From: Rhea pennata
Lineage: Eukaryota > Chordata > Aves > Rheiformes > Rheidae
Direction: 5' to 3'
Length of the DNA: 64,000 bases
NCBI RefSeq assembly: GCF_028389875.1
Contig: NC_084674.1
Span: 11,007,501-11,071,500 of the forward strand
The notes under the pieces are model-generated. The model searched no databases, was not told the DNA's origin, and saw nothing but the letters and a program-made list of their open reading frames with translations. The translations under genes and the position numbers were made by a program. This document shows, one piece after another, positions 48,601 through 59,962 of this stretch. Position 1 is the stretch's first letter, and the number at the start of each line of letters is the position of its first letter.

Positions 48601-51600
48601 AGCTTCCCCCTCCAGAAGGAGCATAGGAAACATTCAGGAAGCCACAGTCATTTCACCACGCGCACTTGTAGTTCCCAGTCCCCAGAAAATGATTGTCATC
48701 TGTCCCTTGGGAGTCCCTCTGGACATCAGTCCTATACCTGGATATGGGATGGAGAGAAGCGTGAAATCAGCATAACGTTGAGCTTTGTCCACCTTCTCAG
48801 AAGACGTCACACTGCGCAGGACAAGAGGAGAACAGACATTTAAGAGTATTTTTCACAAAGACATTGGCACCCAAAAAGCCACCTGTAGCATCTCCTCACA
48901 CTATGGCTTGACTCAGGAATGGGCAGAGGTGGAACTCAAGCAACTCCAAATCCAAAGGGACAGGTATGGGACAGAAACACTTAAGCTTTTCTCTAAGAGG
49001 AATACCAGAGAAAGCATATTTATCTGTTTTCATATAGAAACAGAGGGCTTCTTTTCTCTCCCCTTTCTGAAATTTCCACATCACCTAAAGCTCTACAGAG
49101 AAAACCTACTCAGATTGCAGAAGACAACACAGCAAAGCAGGTATCTTCCTCATTGCTACAGTTTTCTTTGGCCTAAAATCTTGGGGTTCTCTTTACAGCA
49201 CTGATTAGCTGAATTTCTGTAGGAAATTTCAAAAGACTGTTCCCAGGATGCTGGGTACAGATCCAATAACCATCCACAAGTGAGGGCTACTAGCTGCAAT
49301 TCAAAGCCTGCAGAAAAACAAATGAACCCAGACTCACTTCAAGCCAAACTTCACCTTCTTGTTCTCCACCATCAGGTCACAGATATATCGGACAGACAGG
49401 TACCGAAGCAGCTTGATGTCATGCCCTCTGACCTTGTCAAACAGCTGGGAGTCTGCATTTCTGCAACACGGTACAACGTAAAGCCAGATCAGCACAGAAC
49501 ACTGACCCTGTCAGTTTGACTGCTGCATGACACAGCCACGGTGCCTCTCAAACTACTTCCAGCCATAAGCCCCGAAGCACAAGTCTTGTCCACACAGCTC
49601 AGAGTCACACTGCAATGAAATGGTATTGCAGACTCAGTGCTTAGGGTCCCTCCCCGCCATATTTCACTCTGTTCTACAGCAACAAGCACATAAGTAAAAT
49701 ACAGAAACGTTTCTCCAGCCTGGAGATGTGCTTTTTAATGAAGTAAACACTTCCGCATAATTTAGAGGCCTTTTTAACAGCCTGACATCTTCCAAACCCC
49801 AACCCTTCCTCCTGCAGTGGATTAACAGGCTTCAGCACTGGGTTTAGCCAGCCTTTAGCATCAGCATGTTCAAACACATGATGAAAGGTTCTTTTTCAAA
49901 AGCAAGGAAAATAAGATTCCAAGCTCAATGGTGACTTCAAGCCAGCACCAAAGCCCAGCTTGTGGAGGAAGGAGCAGCATTCAGTGTCTTAGCCAGTCAG
50001 GGTTGGTCCAAACTCTCTTTTTCTCATCCAAGTGACGCACACAAACCTAAGTGCAGAGTCTTCCTCTGAAATGTCTTCTGCATCTGCCCAAGCATCGTCA
50101 GAACCCCCTGCAAGGGAGACATTAAGAACTGAAACTTGTATAACGCAATTCAATCCCAATGCCCTACACACATACATGTCCCCCAAAAGGCCAGTTTGGG
50201 GGTCTCCCTCCACATGCAAGTGCTCTTAATTGCGCTCTGTATTTCCTCTCCCTAAGGAGCCTGTTCTCTAATAAAGCCCACTCTTCCCTTGTCCTTGCAA
50301 AGGACAGATGATCTCAGGCAATCTTGCAGTCCCATGACTGACAGCTGGAAGGGCACTCCGATGGTGCTGCTCAGTTCTTCATCAAGTTAAGTTTTGTATC
50401 TCATACACCAGACACTCAAAACTCCCCTGACGAAACTTCCCCAGAGTTTGGCATATCTCACCGCTAGCTGCATGATGATCACCCAAGCAACAGCAAGCTT
50501 TTCTCCTCTCTCTTCCCTCATTCCCAACCTCAATTTTGGAGGATCAATATCCTGAATCCACCATGCTGCCTTACTTGTCTACATGCTTCCCATACCTCAC
50601 TTTTCAGCTTCAAGTTCTTTTGCTTCTTCTCCTTGCATTGTGAGGCATGGCACTGTCTTGTAGCACAGCACTCGAAAACGGACACCAGATTTCATGCTCT
50701 GCCCTATTATTCGGGGCCTGGCATAAGTAGGTCCGTAATAGAGCTCTGCACCTGCTCTCAGGAAAGCCTGGTCTCATGTCTCAGTCACTGTCCCAGAACT
50801 GACCAGCCTAACAGTAGCTTGTAACAGATGGTTCTTCGCTTACCTGAGAAGATATAGTTGTAGCTGGTACGCCCATAGAGCTCTCCCCAGCCAGCTAGTG
50901 TTGCTGATCTGCAAATATACTGGAGGAAGATTTTGTTATCAACCACATATGCTTCAAAAGTCTTATCAGGCCCATGTCCCATTTGCTGTCACATTATATA
51001 GATATGGCTGCTACCTACAGCAACTGCCTCTCAACAGTCTTCCCTGCACCCCAGCCTGACCTGGATTAAGTTCTCCAAACACATCAGCCTCCCAAAAGCC
51101 TCAATCTGTAGCTAGTTTTTAAATCATATTTTCATCTCCAGTTCACTAATACATTAAACTCCTGATAAATTAGCAGCATTCATGCTCTGTTAACATCCTG
51201 CTTGAGCCTTATCCTTCACATTCCTGTTGATAAGATTATGGATGGTCATATCCAATGCCACACTGGGCAGTTCACTCCTACATATAAGGGTCAGTAGGTT
51301 CAGCCCATGACAGCTTTGGCCATGCCAGATTATAATTGTCGCAGGTACGATTTTGCTATTAATTCAATTCAGAAACATTGCATAAAAAAAACTAAATTAA
51401 GTTACATAAATTCTGAATGAGATTACTCCTGCTGGGTTTCAATGCAGCTTAGGCAATCCACATAAAAAATAATCTGATTTCACTTTCTTGTAGATCCCCT
51501 TGCAGACAAGCCCACACATTCGTAAGATCACGTAGGTAATCTTGCTCCCCTCTCCCCCCGGGAGCATACAAGGGAAACTTCTCTTTAGAAACAAAAGTTA

Positions 51601-54600
51601 TTCAAAGAGAACTTGCTGCTAGAAAGGATAAGGCAGAGGAAGTGACAACAGCTGTCTTTCCCCTCTCAAAGGCCAGTTATCTTTGGTACTTTAGAAGAAA
51701 TGGACAGATGTAGAAAATACTAGCTTTTTGGTGCAATGCTCATGACATAGTGGGGAAAAACAGCCTGAAGCCCCCAGAGATTATTTATGTAGCCTACACA
51801 GCCCATGCTATCTATTACTGCAGACTGCCTGCCTGCCTGCACCTAAGACTAGATTTTGGAGCATTAGGAAAGGTAACAACCCACTGAAGACAAGTTTGCA
51901 TAGATGAAATGGCAGGGAGAAATGTCATTTTCCAAGTTAAGACAGGTAACTCATGAAGCTTTACCTTTCCCTTGTATAGGATGACTGGGCAAACAAATCG
52001 TCCTCTACACCTCGCCATCTTACTTCGGTTGATAAGGTCCTGCAGTTTGCCAACCTGTACAGTGCTCTCAAACCTATTGGACAGAGACTCGGTTCAGTAT
52101 ACAGCGCACCTCCCCGCATCTCTTGCGGTGAAGTGCCTACCGTCACCCTGGGCCACAAGCCCCATCCTTTTTGCTTAGAAACCAGCTCCAAAGTTAGCAA
52201 GCAAAAGGACATTAGAATTACTCCCATTGCTATCCAACACATGTGGACACTTTTGTCTCCTTTTTTTTTATTTTTGAGAGACCAACTGTGCAGTCTGCAA
52301 CAGCAGGCATCTTCAGGAGCAACAGCAGGCTGGCAATATGAGTACTGTCAGTGCCTGGCAGAACGATCTGCTACAGACTAGCACGTGCAGACTAGCATTC
52401 TTCAAAAAGAAGCTCAGCACTGCTGATTATCAGAATGAATTTTACAGGAAAAAACAAATAAAACAGAATCAAAGCTTAAATAGTCAATGAACCTTAATTC
52501 TGGTTACTTGAATACGTCCATCACTGAAAAATTAGACAACTGTCTGTAAACTAGCTAGTGGGCTGAGCAGGGTAGCTAGATTAATGTCAGCTGCATCTAC
52601 ACAGCTGAAGTTTCTTTGCTTCTCTGGTTAAAACAGAACAGAAAAGCCCTCTGGGCTTGAGACACATTCTGGAAGCAACTTCAAATTCCTATAATTTGTC
52701 TGAAGTAGCAGTGTAAATTTGATAGGAATTCAAATTTACTTCTGAACTACTCAGACCTTTAAGTATGGTCAACACAGGGGACAACTGGAGTTTCCACAAG
52801 GAATTGGGCAAGCATCTAGATTGGCACAGTAGAACAGAGATGATGTTCAACGATATAAAAATGGGTGATCACGCACTTAGAGGCTATTAACAAGAATTTC
52901 TAGTCAATTCTTCCCTGCAGTGAAGCTTAGTAGAAGAGTCTAGATGAAATGGTTGATTGCTGGACACCAATAGGTTGTCAACACAGTAAGTCTGAAAGGG
53001 GGGACAAACAGGATCCTGGGAAATTCTCCAGTAAAATAGAGAAGTACTAGCATTACTGTGCAGAGCACAGGATCTCAGCTAAGACAGAGCACCTGATTCT
53101 AGTAACCTACACCCAGGAGACACACACCTGCTTGAAGAGGCACAGCAAGACCACTAGGATGGGCAGGGGATAGGCATCTGTGTTGCAAAAGAAACTGTTG
53201 TAGCTTCCTTGGCTGAGCAAATGAAGATTAAGTGAGGACACAACAATATATGCATTAGAGTGAAGGAGAGAACTTAGCAACAGGGAAGAAAAAAAGCTCA
53301 AAGGATAACGCTGGCCTAAGAATAAATTGGTACTTTTATGCTGGAAATTAAGTTTCCAAGCCTCACAGCAGTAAGGGTCTAAAGTAACCTACCTGCAGCA
53401 TGCATTCCCAGAAGAATTAAGAAATAAACTATTTTTAACATGGAAATTGATCTGTTTATGGAAGAGATTATAGGAGGTGGTGCTGGTGAAATCAGAGAGT
53501 GCACAATCAGGGCCTTCAAATCCTATCTTTTTTTTGGTTTGTTTGTTTTTAAATAAATAAATGCATTCCCAGAATTCACAGATAACACTTAGGATTTTTG
53601 ATGTTTTTCCCCTACATATAACTATTTTGACTGACTAGCTCCAAAACAACCTTGACATATACTATGATTTAAAGAATCAGAACCCAAGAAGCTCATCTTC
53701 TTCAAATGTTTTGGACCCAAGGATGCCAAGTGCAAAGAAAGGGAAAATGCTAACCCACTATGCTTTACAGAGTGTATACAAGATTACATGCAAACTATGG
53801 AAGCACGCACTCAATCAACACAACCCAAACTCTGCTCAGCATTGTGACTGCAAACAGAGCCAGAAGCTCTGCTCAGCAATCTGTTTCTTTACTAGCACAC
53901 CCTCCTCAGAGAGCATCTGACTAACACACACCTCAGGAACAGCCTGTGAGCAGCTCCAGAAGAATCTGCTTCATGTGTTACACCTAATACTCAAACTATT
54001 TTAAACCTTTGAGAGATTCTGATGTACAGATTTGGTTGGGGGGTTGTTTTTAAATGAATGTGCAAGATTAAGAGACACATCTCGCACTCTGCACCAGCTG
54101 TCTTCAGTTTTTTCCTTTATGATGGAAAATATTTGCAAAGCAGGGGGGAAGACGATAAAAACTTTAATAATGTGTTACTAGAATAGCTTTTTGGCACTGC
54201 TTCTACATCCAGAAATGGGATACAGCAAAACTCAGCCCCCTGGAAGATCATAAATAATACAAAAAGCATCTCCCCTGGGAGCAGAGACCAGCCAACAGGT
54301 TTCACCTCTAGCACACTAACAGCATTCCCAGGAGAGGCACCACCGAATGGGGGAATGAATCGAATCAGCTTGGCAGGACTGCGACAGAGGTTGAGACGGG
54401 AGTCCAGCGCCCCGCTGGGGTGGAAGAGAATGAACCTCTCTCCTTTACAGGGAAAAAGTGTTTAAATTTGCATAGGCAGGAGTAAGTACCACTGAAAAAA
54501 GTTTCAAAAATGAGAGTACACTTCAAGAGCAGTGTGACAGAACCTCATTACAATTGTTTGGGGCAGGGGAGAGAAAGAGGAAGAAGGAACCACACATACT

Positions 54601-57311
54601 TTTAGTCTTACTTATCGAATTTTCAGGTGTTTTTGTTTTTCAGAAGCTTGTTTTCCAGAAAATACCACTGGACAAACTTTCTCTGTGGCACTCCCCCCTC
54701 CTCTAAACCTGAATTTCTCTTTTCAAATGCAAGGGAAACATTTTCTGTAGGAGCAAGCAATCATTTTGTCAACTGTAAATTTTATACAGACTTGAAGCAG
54801 AGAGGCTTCTCTTTGGTTAGCCATAACAGCTTTGGAACTTAACTGTTCCTCACACATCCTATATATATATATTCAGATTATTATGCACAACTGTAATTAT
54901 ACATTTGGAGTACAGACACAACAGAATCAGCAATAGAAACCAAAGACATGGTCTATGTCTGGGATGTAGACACTATTATTAAGTGCTGTGACAGTAATTA
55001 AGACAGCAAGAATTGAGCGTGTCCCTCCTTTTCCATTCCCTGCAGCATCTGCTCACTCCTCTTAAGGGGACATTAGCTTTCTGAGCCATTTGCACATGGA
55101 AGAGGCTCCTGGCTGTCAGATGCCCTCCACTGTTTTCCGTGGCTCGTGAGAAGCAGCATGTAACAACAGGATACACGCTGCCCTGGCTGTTAGCCAAAAC
55201 CACACACCAGTGTCTTCTCATACTTTCATTGCCTCATGGGCCTGCTGGGTTTCAGAGTAGTGAGAGCAAAGTCTGATGAATTCTTAAGCAACATCTCTTC
55301 TTCCCCCAGCTGCACAACCACAGAACGAATGGGACCCGGAAACTCATCTGGGTTAAAAATAACCATTCTTTGCTAGCTCCCCACACAGCTTCAGAAACAG
55401 CTGTACCAGCAGAACTGATGGAGTTAGCCTAAGCTAGAATTGCCTCCAGAAAAACGTTTGGTATTCTCAGAAGTGCGAAGCATGTTGCACACTTCAAGGA
55501 GATCTTACCAGCTGAGTAAGAACAATACAAAGATGAAAGGCAGCCAAAGACATTAGGTCCTAGAGGGAGTGTCCCATTCACTGGAAGAGGTTCTTGCGTT
55601 CTGTAACACAAGAAGTGCAATGTTCTCTATATTGTTAAGATTTGCTTGTATTTCACAATTATTCCATAGAGTACAACGCTGCAACTAAAACCTGGATTCA
55701 TGTAAAAGTGATCTAGCAGCTTTTACAGAGATTATCACGCAGAAAATGGGGAGGAGGGGAAAACAAAGGAGAGTATGTTTCCATGACTCTCTAGAACAGC
55801 GAATCAAGGCTCAAAAAGAGTCAATATGTAAAATGTTTATTTCCACTGCCAGCTTGCAAAAGTCTCAGAAGAAATCAAGACACTGAATGTAATTATACTT
55901 GTTTTGAATAGACTACTTATCCAAAAAAATAAGTGCCCTTTGCTCTTGCAAGGACTGGAAAAATAGAATCATTTGTTTTTCCTTCCCTATAGATACTCTT
56001 AGTTATATTTACAGCTTCAGACTTCAGCTTCTCTCCTTTCTAAGGAGTTCAATCTTTTCTAGTCTTTAAGCAGAATTTCTCCCACCTGTCCATCAGTTGT
56101 CATTTTTGTCTAAAGACTCCCTCCTGCCACAGCATCTGAATGACACATGTTCAGTATGACAACGGGTGGCTTGCCATCAGGCGAGGCAGCTGCAGACACG
56201 CCACCATCACGATGGAAACACAGTAACTACCATACCCTGGAGTATGTTGTTATTGTTGCAATCACAGTTAAGTTTGGAGAACTGCATTATGTTTTGTTGG
56301 AAGAGAGAAAATGAAAGGCTGTTGTTAGAGCTATAGGGAGCAGATAAAACCCAGCGGGAAGCCAGACTAGTGCAGTTCTGAGCACGTGGGTCAAAGTCCA
56401 GAAACGCATTGACATCCACTAACACTAAGCAGCAAGCAAGCATCTCCCATTGAGTCTCTAAGCCTAAACACCTTCTGAGCTACACACTATAGCGGGAGCA
56501 GATTACTTCTGCCAAGATTGTCTTGGACTGTTCTGTCCCTGCTTGGGGTGCAAGGCGGACTGGAGCGCCATGAGATACTTCCCAGACCAAACTTTCTCTT
56601 AGCACAGGCCCTCTAACATGACCACAGGCACCTCACGAATGCAGCAAGATACCCCACAGCCCAGTGCCCAGCCACATGCTCTTTGTGTCTCTAGGAAAGC
56701 TAAAGCACCGCAGTCATTAGGCATCAACCCTGCACTTGCACCTGCTCAAGCACAGCGCCTAGCAGAGCCGGAGCTGCACTGGAGCATCCCATTTCCTTCC
56801 TGCTCCCCAAGTCACAGGTCTTAACTTATGAGCTGCTGCACAAGAAATCAGGCTTCCCGGGAGCCCCGGGGAAGCGCGACTGCTACGGGAGGCAAAGCCG
56901 CCGGTGCAAAGCGTGGAGCCGCTGCCCGGGGCCGGGCCGGGCGGGCCGGGCCGGGCCCGGGGGCCTTACGGGTCGCGGGCGGCGCCGGCGTCGCGCTCCA
57001 GGAGGACGATGTGGCGCGGGTAGTGGGCGCAGACCTCGCCGTGCGCGTTGGAGATGACGCTGTATCGGTAGTCGCGGCCGAAGAGCTCCAGGCAGCGCCG
57101 CTCGATCCGCTCCACCTGCGCGAGGCCACGGCGTCAGCGCCCGCCGCCGCCGCCGCCGCCCCCCGGGCCCGGCCCCGGGCCCGGCCCTCACCTTGGCGCC
57201 GCCGCCGCCGCCGTCCTTGGCGCGGTACTGCGCACGGGAGAACTCCAGCAGCAGCTCGGCCAGCGCCCGGTCCCCGCAGCCCGCCGGGGGGCAGCCGCGG
57301 GCCGCCGCCAT
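24680..57311 (-). CDS. MTMR14: MTMR14 (Jumpy), phosphoinositide 3-phosphatase (complete, 19 coding exons)
   Basis: MTMR14 dephosphorylates PI3P and PI(3,5)P2, restrains autophagy and affects muscle Ca2+ handling. Coding exons, 5' to 3': 57311-57192, 57115-56970, 52073-51965, 50919-50844, 50107-50047, 49460-49338, 48811-48738, 46092-46022, 45426-45352, 42839-42773, 42056-41971, 41560-41484, 41231-41195, 39691-39621, 38980-38931, 38727-38589, 35811-35635, 28444-28289, 24857-24680. They total 1893 nt, giving 630 residues plus TGA; human is 650 as I recall. The N-terminal half carries the family blocks AQYRAKDG and FESTVQVGKLQDLINRSKMA; the active site is Cys316 to Arg322; the C-terminal third is Ser-rich and ends GLLEQFVRGVGLRGASTL. 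The chosen ATG has good context and starts the Ala-rich family N-terminus. The exon 5 donor is GTTTGT, an unusual form. The exon set is otherwise intact. Confidence 0.96.
41971..42056 (-). CDS. MTMR14: MTMR14 catalytic exon with CX5R motif
   Basis: This 86-nt exon encodes DDSGLLVHCISGWDRTPLFI. Cys316 is the nucleophile and Arg322 the phosphate binder of the myotubularin P-loop. Arg322 aligns with human Arg336, whose Gln substitution was reported in centronuclear myopathy; here Arg is retained. The GWD of the loop is typical of active 3-phosphatases, so this protein should be catalytically competent. Confidence 0.95.
43935..44445 (-). mobile_element. Old CR1-like LINE 3' fragment
   Basis: On the plus strand the block reads like the reverse complement of an amniote CR1 3' region. 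In order: CATCCAGTCTGATCTC, CATCTAATCTGGAG, CTGTTCCATCACATCACCCTC, CTCTAGATTGAAGAG, GTACTTATACGGTAATTAAG, GATTAGCTAAATGGACTGAG and CTTCTCCAGTCC. These anchors are collinear with the consensus I remember, with many substitutions and small gaps. No reverse transcriptase frame survives. It lies in the MTMR14 intron 42840-45351, in the same orientation as the gene. The limits are approximate. Confidence 0.75.
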
Positions 57312-57530
57312 CGCCGCGCCGCTCAGCGCCGCCGGCCCATGGCGCCGCCCCGCCGCCGCTTCCGGCGCCGCCGGCCGCCGCGCGCCCGCCCGCCCGCCAA
57401 TCGCCTGCCGAGCGCCCGCCCCGAGTGCCCGCCCCTTCCGGGCGCTCTGCGACGTCATCGCGAGGCGACGCGGAGGCACCTGCGCGTCCGCGGCCCGTTA
57501 CCGCCCCCCCCCCCCCGAGCCAGAGCAGAA
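57312..57530 (-). promoter_or_regulatory. MTMR14: MTMR14 CpG-island promoter with ETS and CRE-like sites
   Basis: CpG-dense DNA directly upstream of the MTMR14 ATG has no TATA box. It contains two CCGGAAG ETS-type motifs (57359-57365 and 57435-57441, minus strand) and a CRE-like TGACGTCG (57457-57450, minus strand). This combination is common in broadly expressed promoters. The upstream edge coincides with a C-run near 57507-57517 followed by AT-rich DNA. Confidence 0.65.
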
Positions 57531-59389
57531 ACGTGCTGGAAATACGGAACAGTTGTAGATTTAGCCAGAGACTCCCTCTGTCTACAATAATAAAAACAAG
57601 GTAAAAGGAAGCAATTTATAAAGTAGTTTTATTTCTAATGATAGCAAGGCCTCGTGCATGAGGTGATTGATGACTTTTCGTTTAACCTAGTGAAAGGAAG
57701 CTAACTAAAACTGCTACAAGGACAGCTGGGGAGTTTGAATATTATTCAAAAGCAAATTGTGAGAGAAGGTTTTAATCTGAGCAAGGAAAAATAAGGAACC
57801 TGGAGGAGTTTGTAAGTGATCTGGCTAGAGAGAAATAATCCTATGCTGAGTGCACAAGTAAGCAAGCAACTGAAATTTAGACCAAGCCCCATAAAGATCC
57901 CTGTGAGACCAGGACAAAGCGATTCCAATATGCCAGGCAACAAAAGGCTTTTGGTCCATGCCGAAGCCTCCAGCAGGTGAGGAGCACTTGGACACTGCCT
58001 AAGCAACAGCCCAAAATGTGGCCCAGAGAGCGGCCTGTTGCAGAAATTCCCAGAAGCTTCACGCAGTGCAGCAAGAGGAGCACACCCTGGCACCAGTGCT
58101 GTGCTGCCAGTCCAGGCCTGGGCACTGCCAAAGCACAGCACACGCTCCCAGGGAGGGGCTGCTGCTACAAACACCGGAGCTGCAAAATGCAGAAAGCTGG
58201 AATGATACGGAGGGCATTAAAGCTTTGCGTAAATTATGTTTAAGTTTGCAGAAAAACTTTGAGGACTACAAATAGTTCTGCAAAGAGAAACAGTTGCTGA
58301 GTTAAAGCTAAACAGTAAAAAAAAAAAAGAAAAAAAAAGAAAAGCATTGCAGAAACAGTACTCCTGGGAGAGAAGTTAGTATGGGCAGATGCTGACAGAG
58401 AGCAGTGAATCGCCTGACAGTAGTTGCGGGAAAGGCACATCCACAGCTGGTGGAGAGTGGAACGGACACTTGTGCTTAACCTCATTCCCCAAGCCAGGGA
58501 TCTGACAGTGGGACAGCACAGAAATGCCCAAAGGGCACAAGACCCTGCTCTTAATTAAGAATTCAGAAATGGATGTGTGGCTGCAAACAAAAAACCAGCC
58601 ACAGTGACACCTCCGAGGTGTGCATTAGCATAGGTTTACAGCACTCCCTGCACACGCAAGAGCAGTAGCTTACAGGTGCTGGATGTAGTGAGGACAGTAG
58701 CAGCACCTTCACATAGACTGCAAATACTCTTTGCAGCAGACGAGTTAATATAAACCACTGGTTACCTCTGCCAGAAGCACATGGCAAACAGCTCCTTTTC
58801 TCTTAGGGAATACAGATTTTTTTTTCATCTGCGAATGTCTGTTTTGCTAATCAGCTACAAACCTTGAAGAGACCTGGATGCCAATGAAGCCTCTGGAGCA
58901 TTTCACAAAAGCTCAGTACAACAATAGCTGCAGCTAAATGCCATGCATTTTAATTGGATTTAAAAGAAAAATAGTCCAAGACTGTCTGGTCTCTGCTGGT
59001 ACTTTGGCGCCAGCATGACGCTGCAGGCGTTGGGGGGAAGGCTCTTGCAGAGCTCCCTCAAGGGACGAGGCACTGCCTTTGGCCAGCAAGCAGCTCCCTC
59101 TAACAGGGCACCCTGCCCTCGGGAGCCCCCCGCTCGGGCCAGCGGCTTGCCAGCCCTGACCTTGCACACTCGTGTGCCCAGGCCCCCGCTACGCTGGGAC
59201 ACACCAGGCAGGCTGGACTGGGCCCGTCTGCTCCCAGTACGGCCCACACCGGGGGCACCTTGCTCCAACTCCACCAAACGGGTCAGGAGGACGCGCTGCC
59301 CGCACGGGCAGGCTCCTGCCCCAGCCTGCGAGCCTCTGCAGCTTGTGCGGGGCCCGGCGGGAGGCTCCCGGAGAGATGAGCCCGGCCAG
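57531..59389. other. MTMR14-LHFPL4 intergenic interval
   Basis: This stretch separates the two head-to-head genes. Its first half is AT-rich unique sequence with no recognised gene. An A-rich tract lies at 58317-58344. From about 59000 the GC content rises into the LHFPL4 island. Small frames at 57746-58275 match nothing I know. The LHFPL4 transcription start and any upstream non-coding exon were not placed. Confidence 0.6.
58317..58344 (+). repeat. A-rich tract
   Basis: Adenines broken by three G residues form a 28-bp tract between MTMR14 and LHFPL4. A retroposed poly(A) tail was considered, but no recognisable transcript-like body or target-site duplication was seen next to it. Confidence 0.7.
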
Positions 59390-59962
59390 GCACGCGCAGC
59401 TCGGCGGCCCCGGCGGCGGGGCTGGGGGCGGGCCGCGGGCCGGGCCCCGCCGCGCCGCGCCCGCCCTCCGGAGCGCCGGGTGGCGCCGAGCGGTTCCGAG
59501 CCTTGCCGAAGCTTCCCGAGCCGCCCCGGAGCGAGCCGAGCGCTGCCGAGCTCCAGCCGAACCTTGCCGAAGCTTCGGGCATCGAGCCGAGCGCGGCCGA
59601 GCAGGAGCCGAGAGGTGCCGAGCCGCCCCGGAGCGAGCCGAGCGCGGCCGAGCCCGAGCCGAGCGCGGCCGAGCCGCCCCGGAGCGAGCCGAGCGCGGCC
59701 GAGCCGCCCCGGAGCGAGCCGAGCGCGGCCGAGCCCGAGCCGAGCGCGGCCGAGCCCTCTGTTGAGCGCGCGGCGCTCCGCCGCGCTCCGCCGCGCTCCG
59801 CAGTGGCGGGGGGCGCGCGCGGCGGCGGCGGCGGCGCGCGGGGCGCAGAGGCGGCAGCCAAGATGGCGGCGCGGGTGGCGCAGGGGCCGGGAGCCCGCGG
59901 GCGCGCCTAGGCCGCGGCCCCCCCGGCGGGCGCCCCGCCGGCGCGGCCCCCCGGCCGGCAGG
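59390..59962 (+). promoter_or_regulatory. LHFPL4: LHFPL4 CpG-island promoter and leader
   Basis: Very GC-rich, CpG-dense sequence leads up to the LHFPL4 ATG. At about 59490-59760 it contains a degenerate tandem of GAGCCGAGCGCGGCC-like units; the subunit GCCCCGGAGCGAGCC recurs at 59523, 59624, 59675 and 59705, the last step being 30 bp. The island also holds the TISU/YY1 element described separately. No TATA box is visible. Confidence 0.65.
59859..59910 (+). promoter_or_regulatory. Perfect TISU/YY1 element opening a 15-codon uORF
   Basis: CAAGATGGCGGC at 59859-59870 matches the TISU consensus SAASATGGCGGC in all positions, and also the YY1 core AAGATGGCGGC. Its ATG (59863) has A at -3 and G at +4. 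The frame reads [15 protein letters not shown] and stops at TAG 59908-59910, 52 nt before the LHFPL4 ATG. It is either a promoter-proximal YY1 site or, if transcribed, a strongly initiating uORF. Confidence 0.7.

Larger units (their letters stand above)
24858..57191 (-). other. MTMR14: MTMR14 introns
   Basis: Introns over 2 kb are 24858-28288, 28445-35634, 35812-38588, 42840-45351, 46093-48737 and 52074-56969; the first intron (57116-57191) is only 76 bp. The DNA is clearly AT-richer than the flanks. Apart from the CR1-like fragment near 44 kb I recognise only simple repeats: an AC-rich tract at about 36077-36094, an A/GA tract at about 43047-43068, TATATATATA near 54861 and short poly-A/T runs. 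No tRNA, pseudogene or nested gene was recognised; frames under 160 residues lack family features. Unique intronic sequence cannot be tested for conservation by eye. Confidence 0.8.

Noticed and set aside
57746-58344. Possible retroposed pseudogene ending in the A-rich tract
   Set aside because: The frames upstream (for example 58018-58275) match no family I know, and I found no target-site duplication or continuous coding body.
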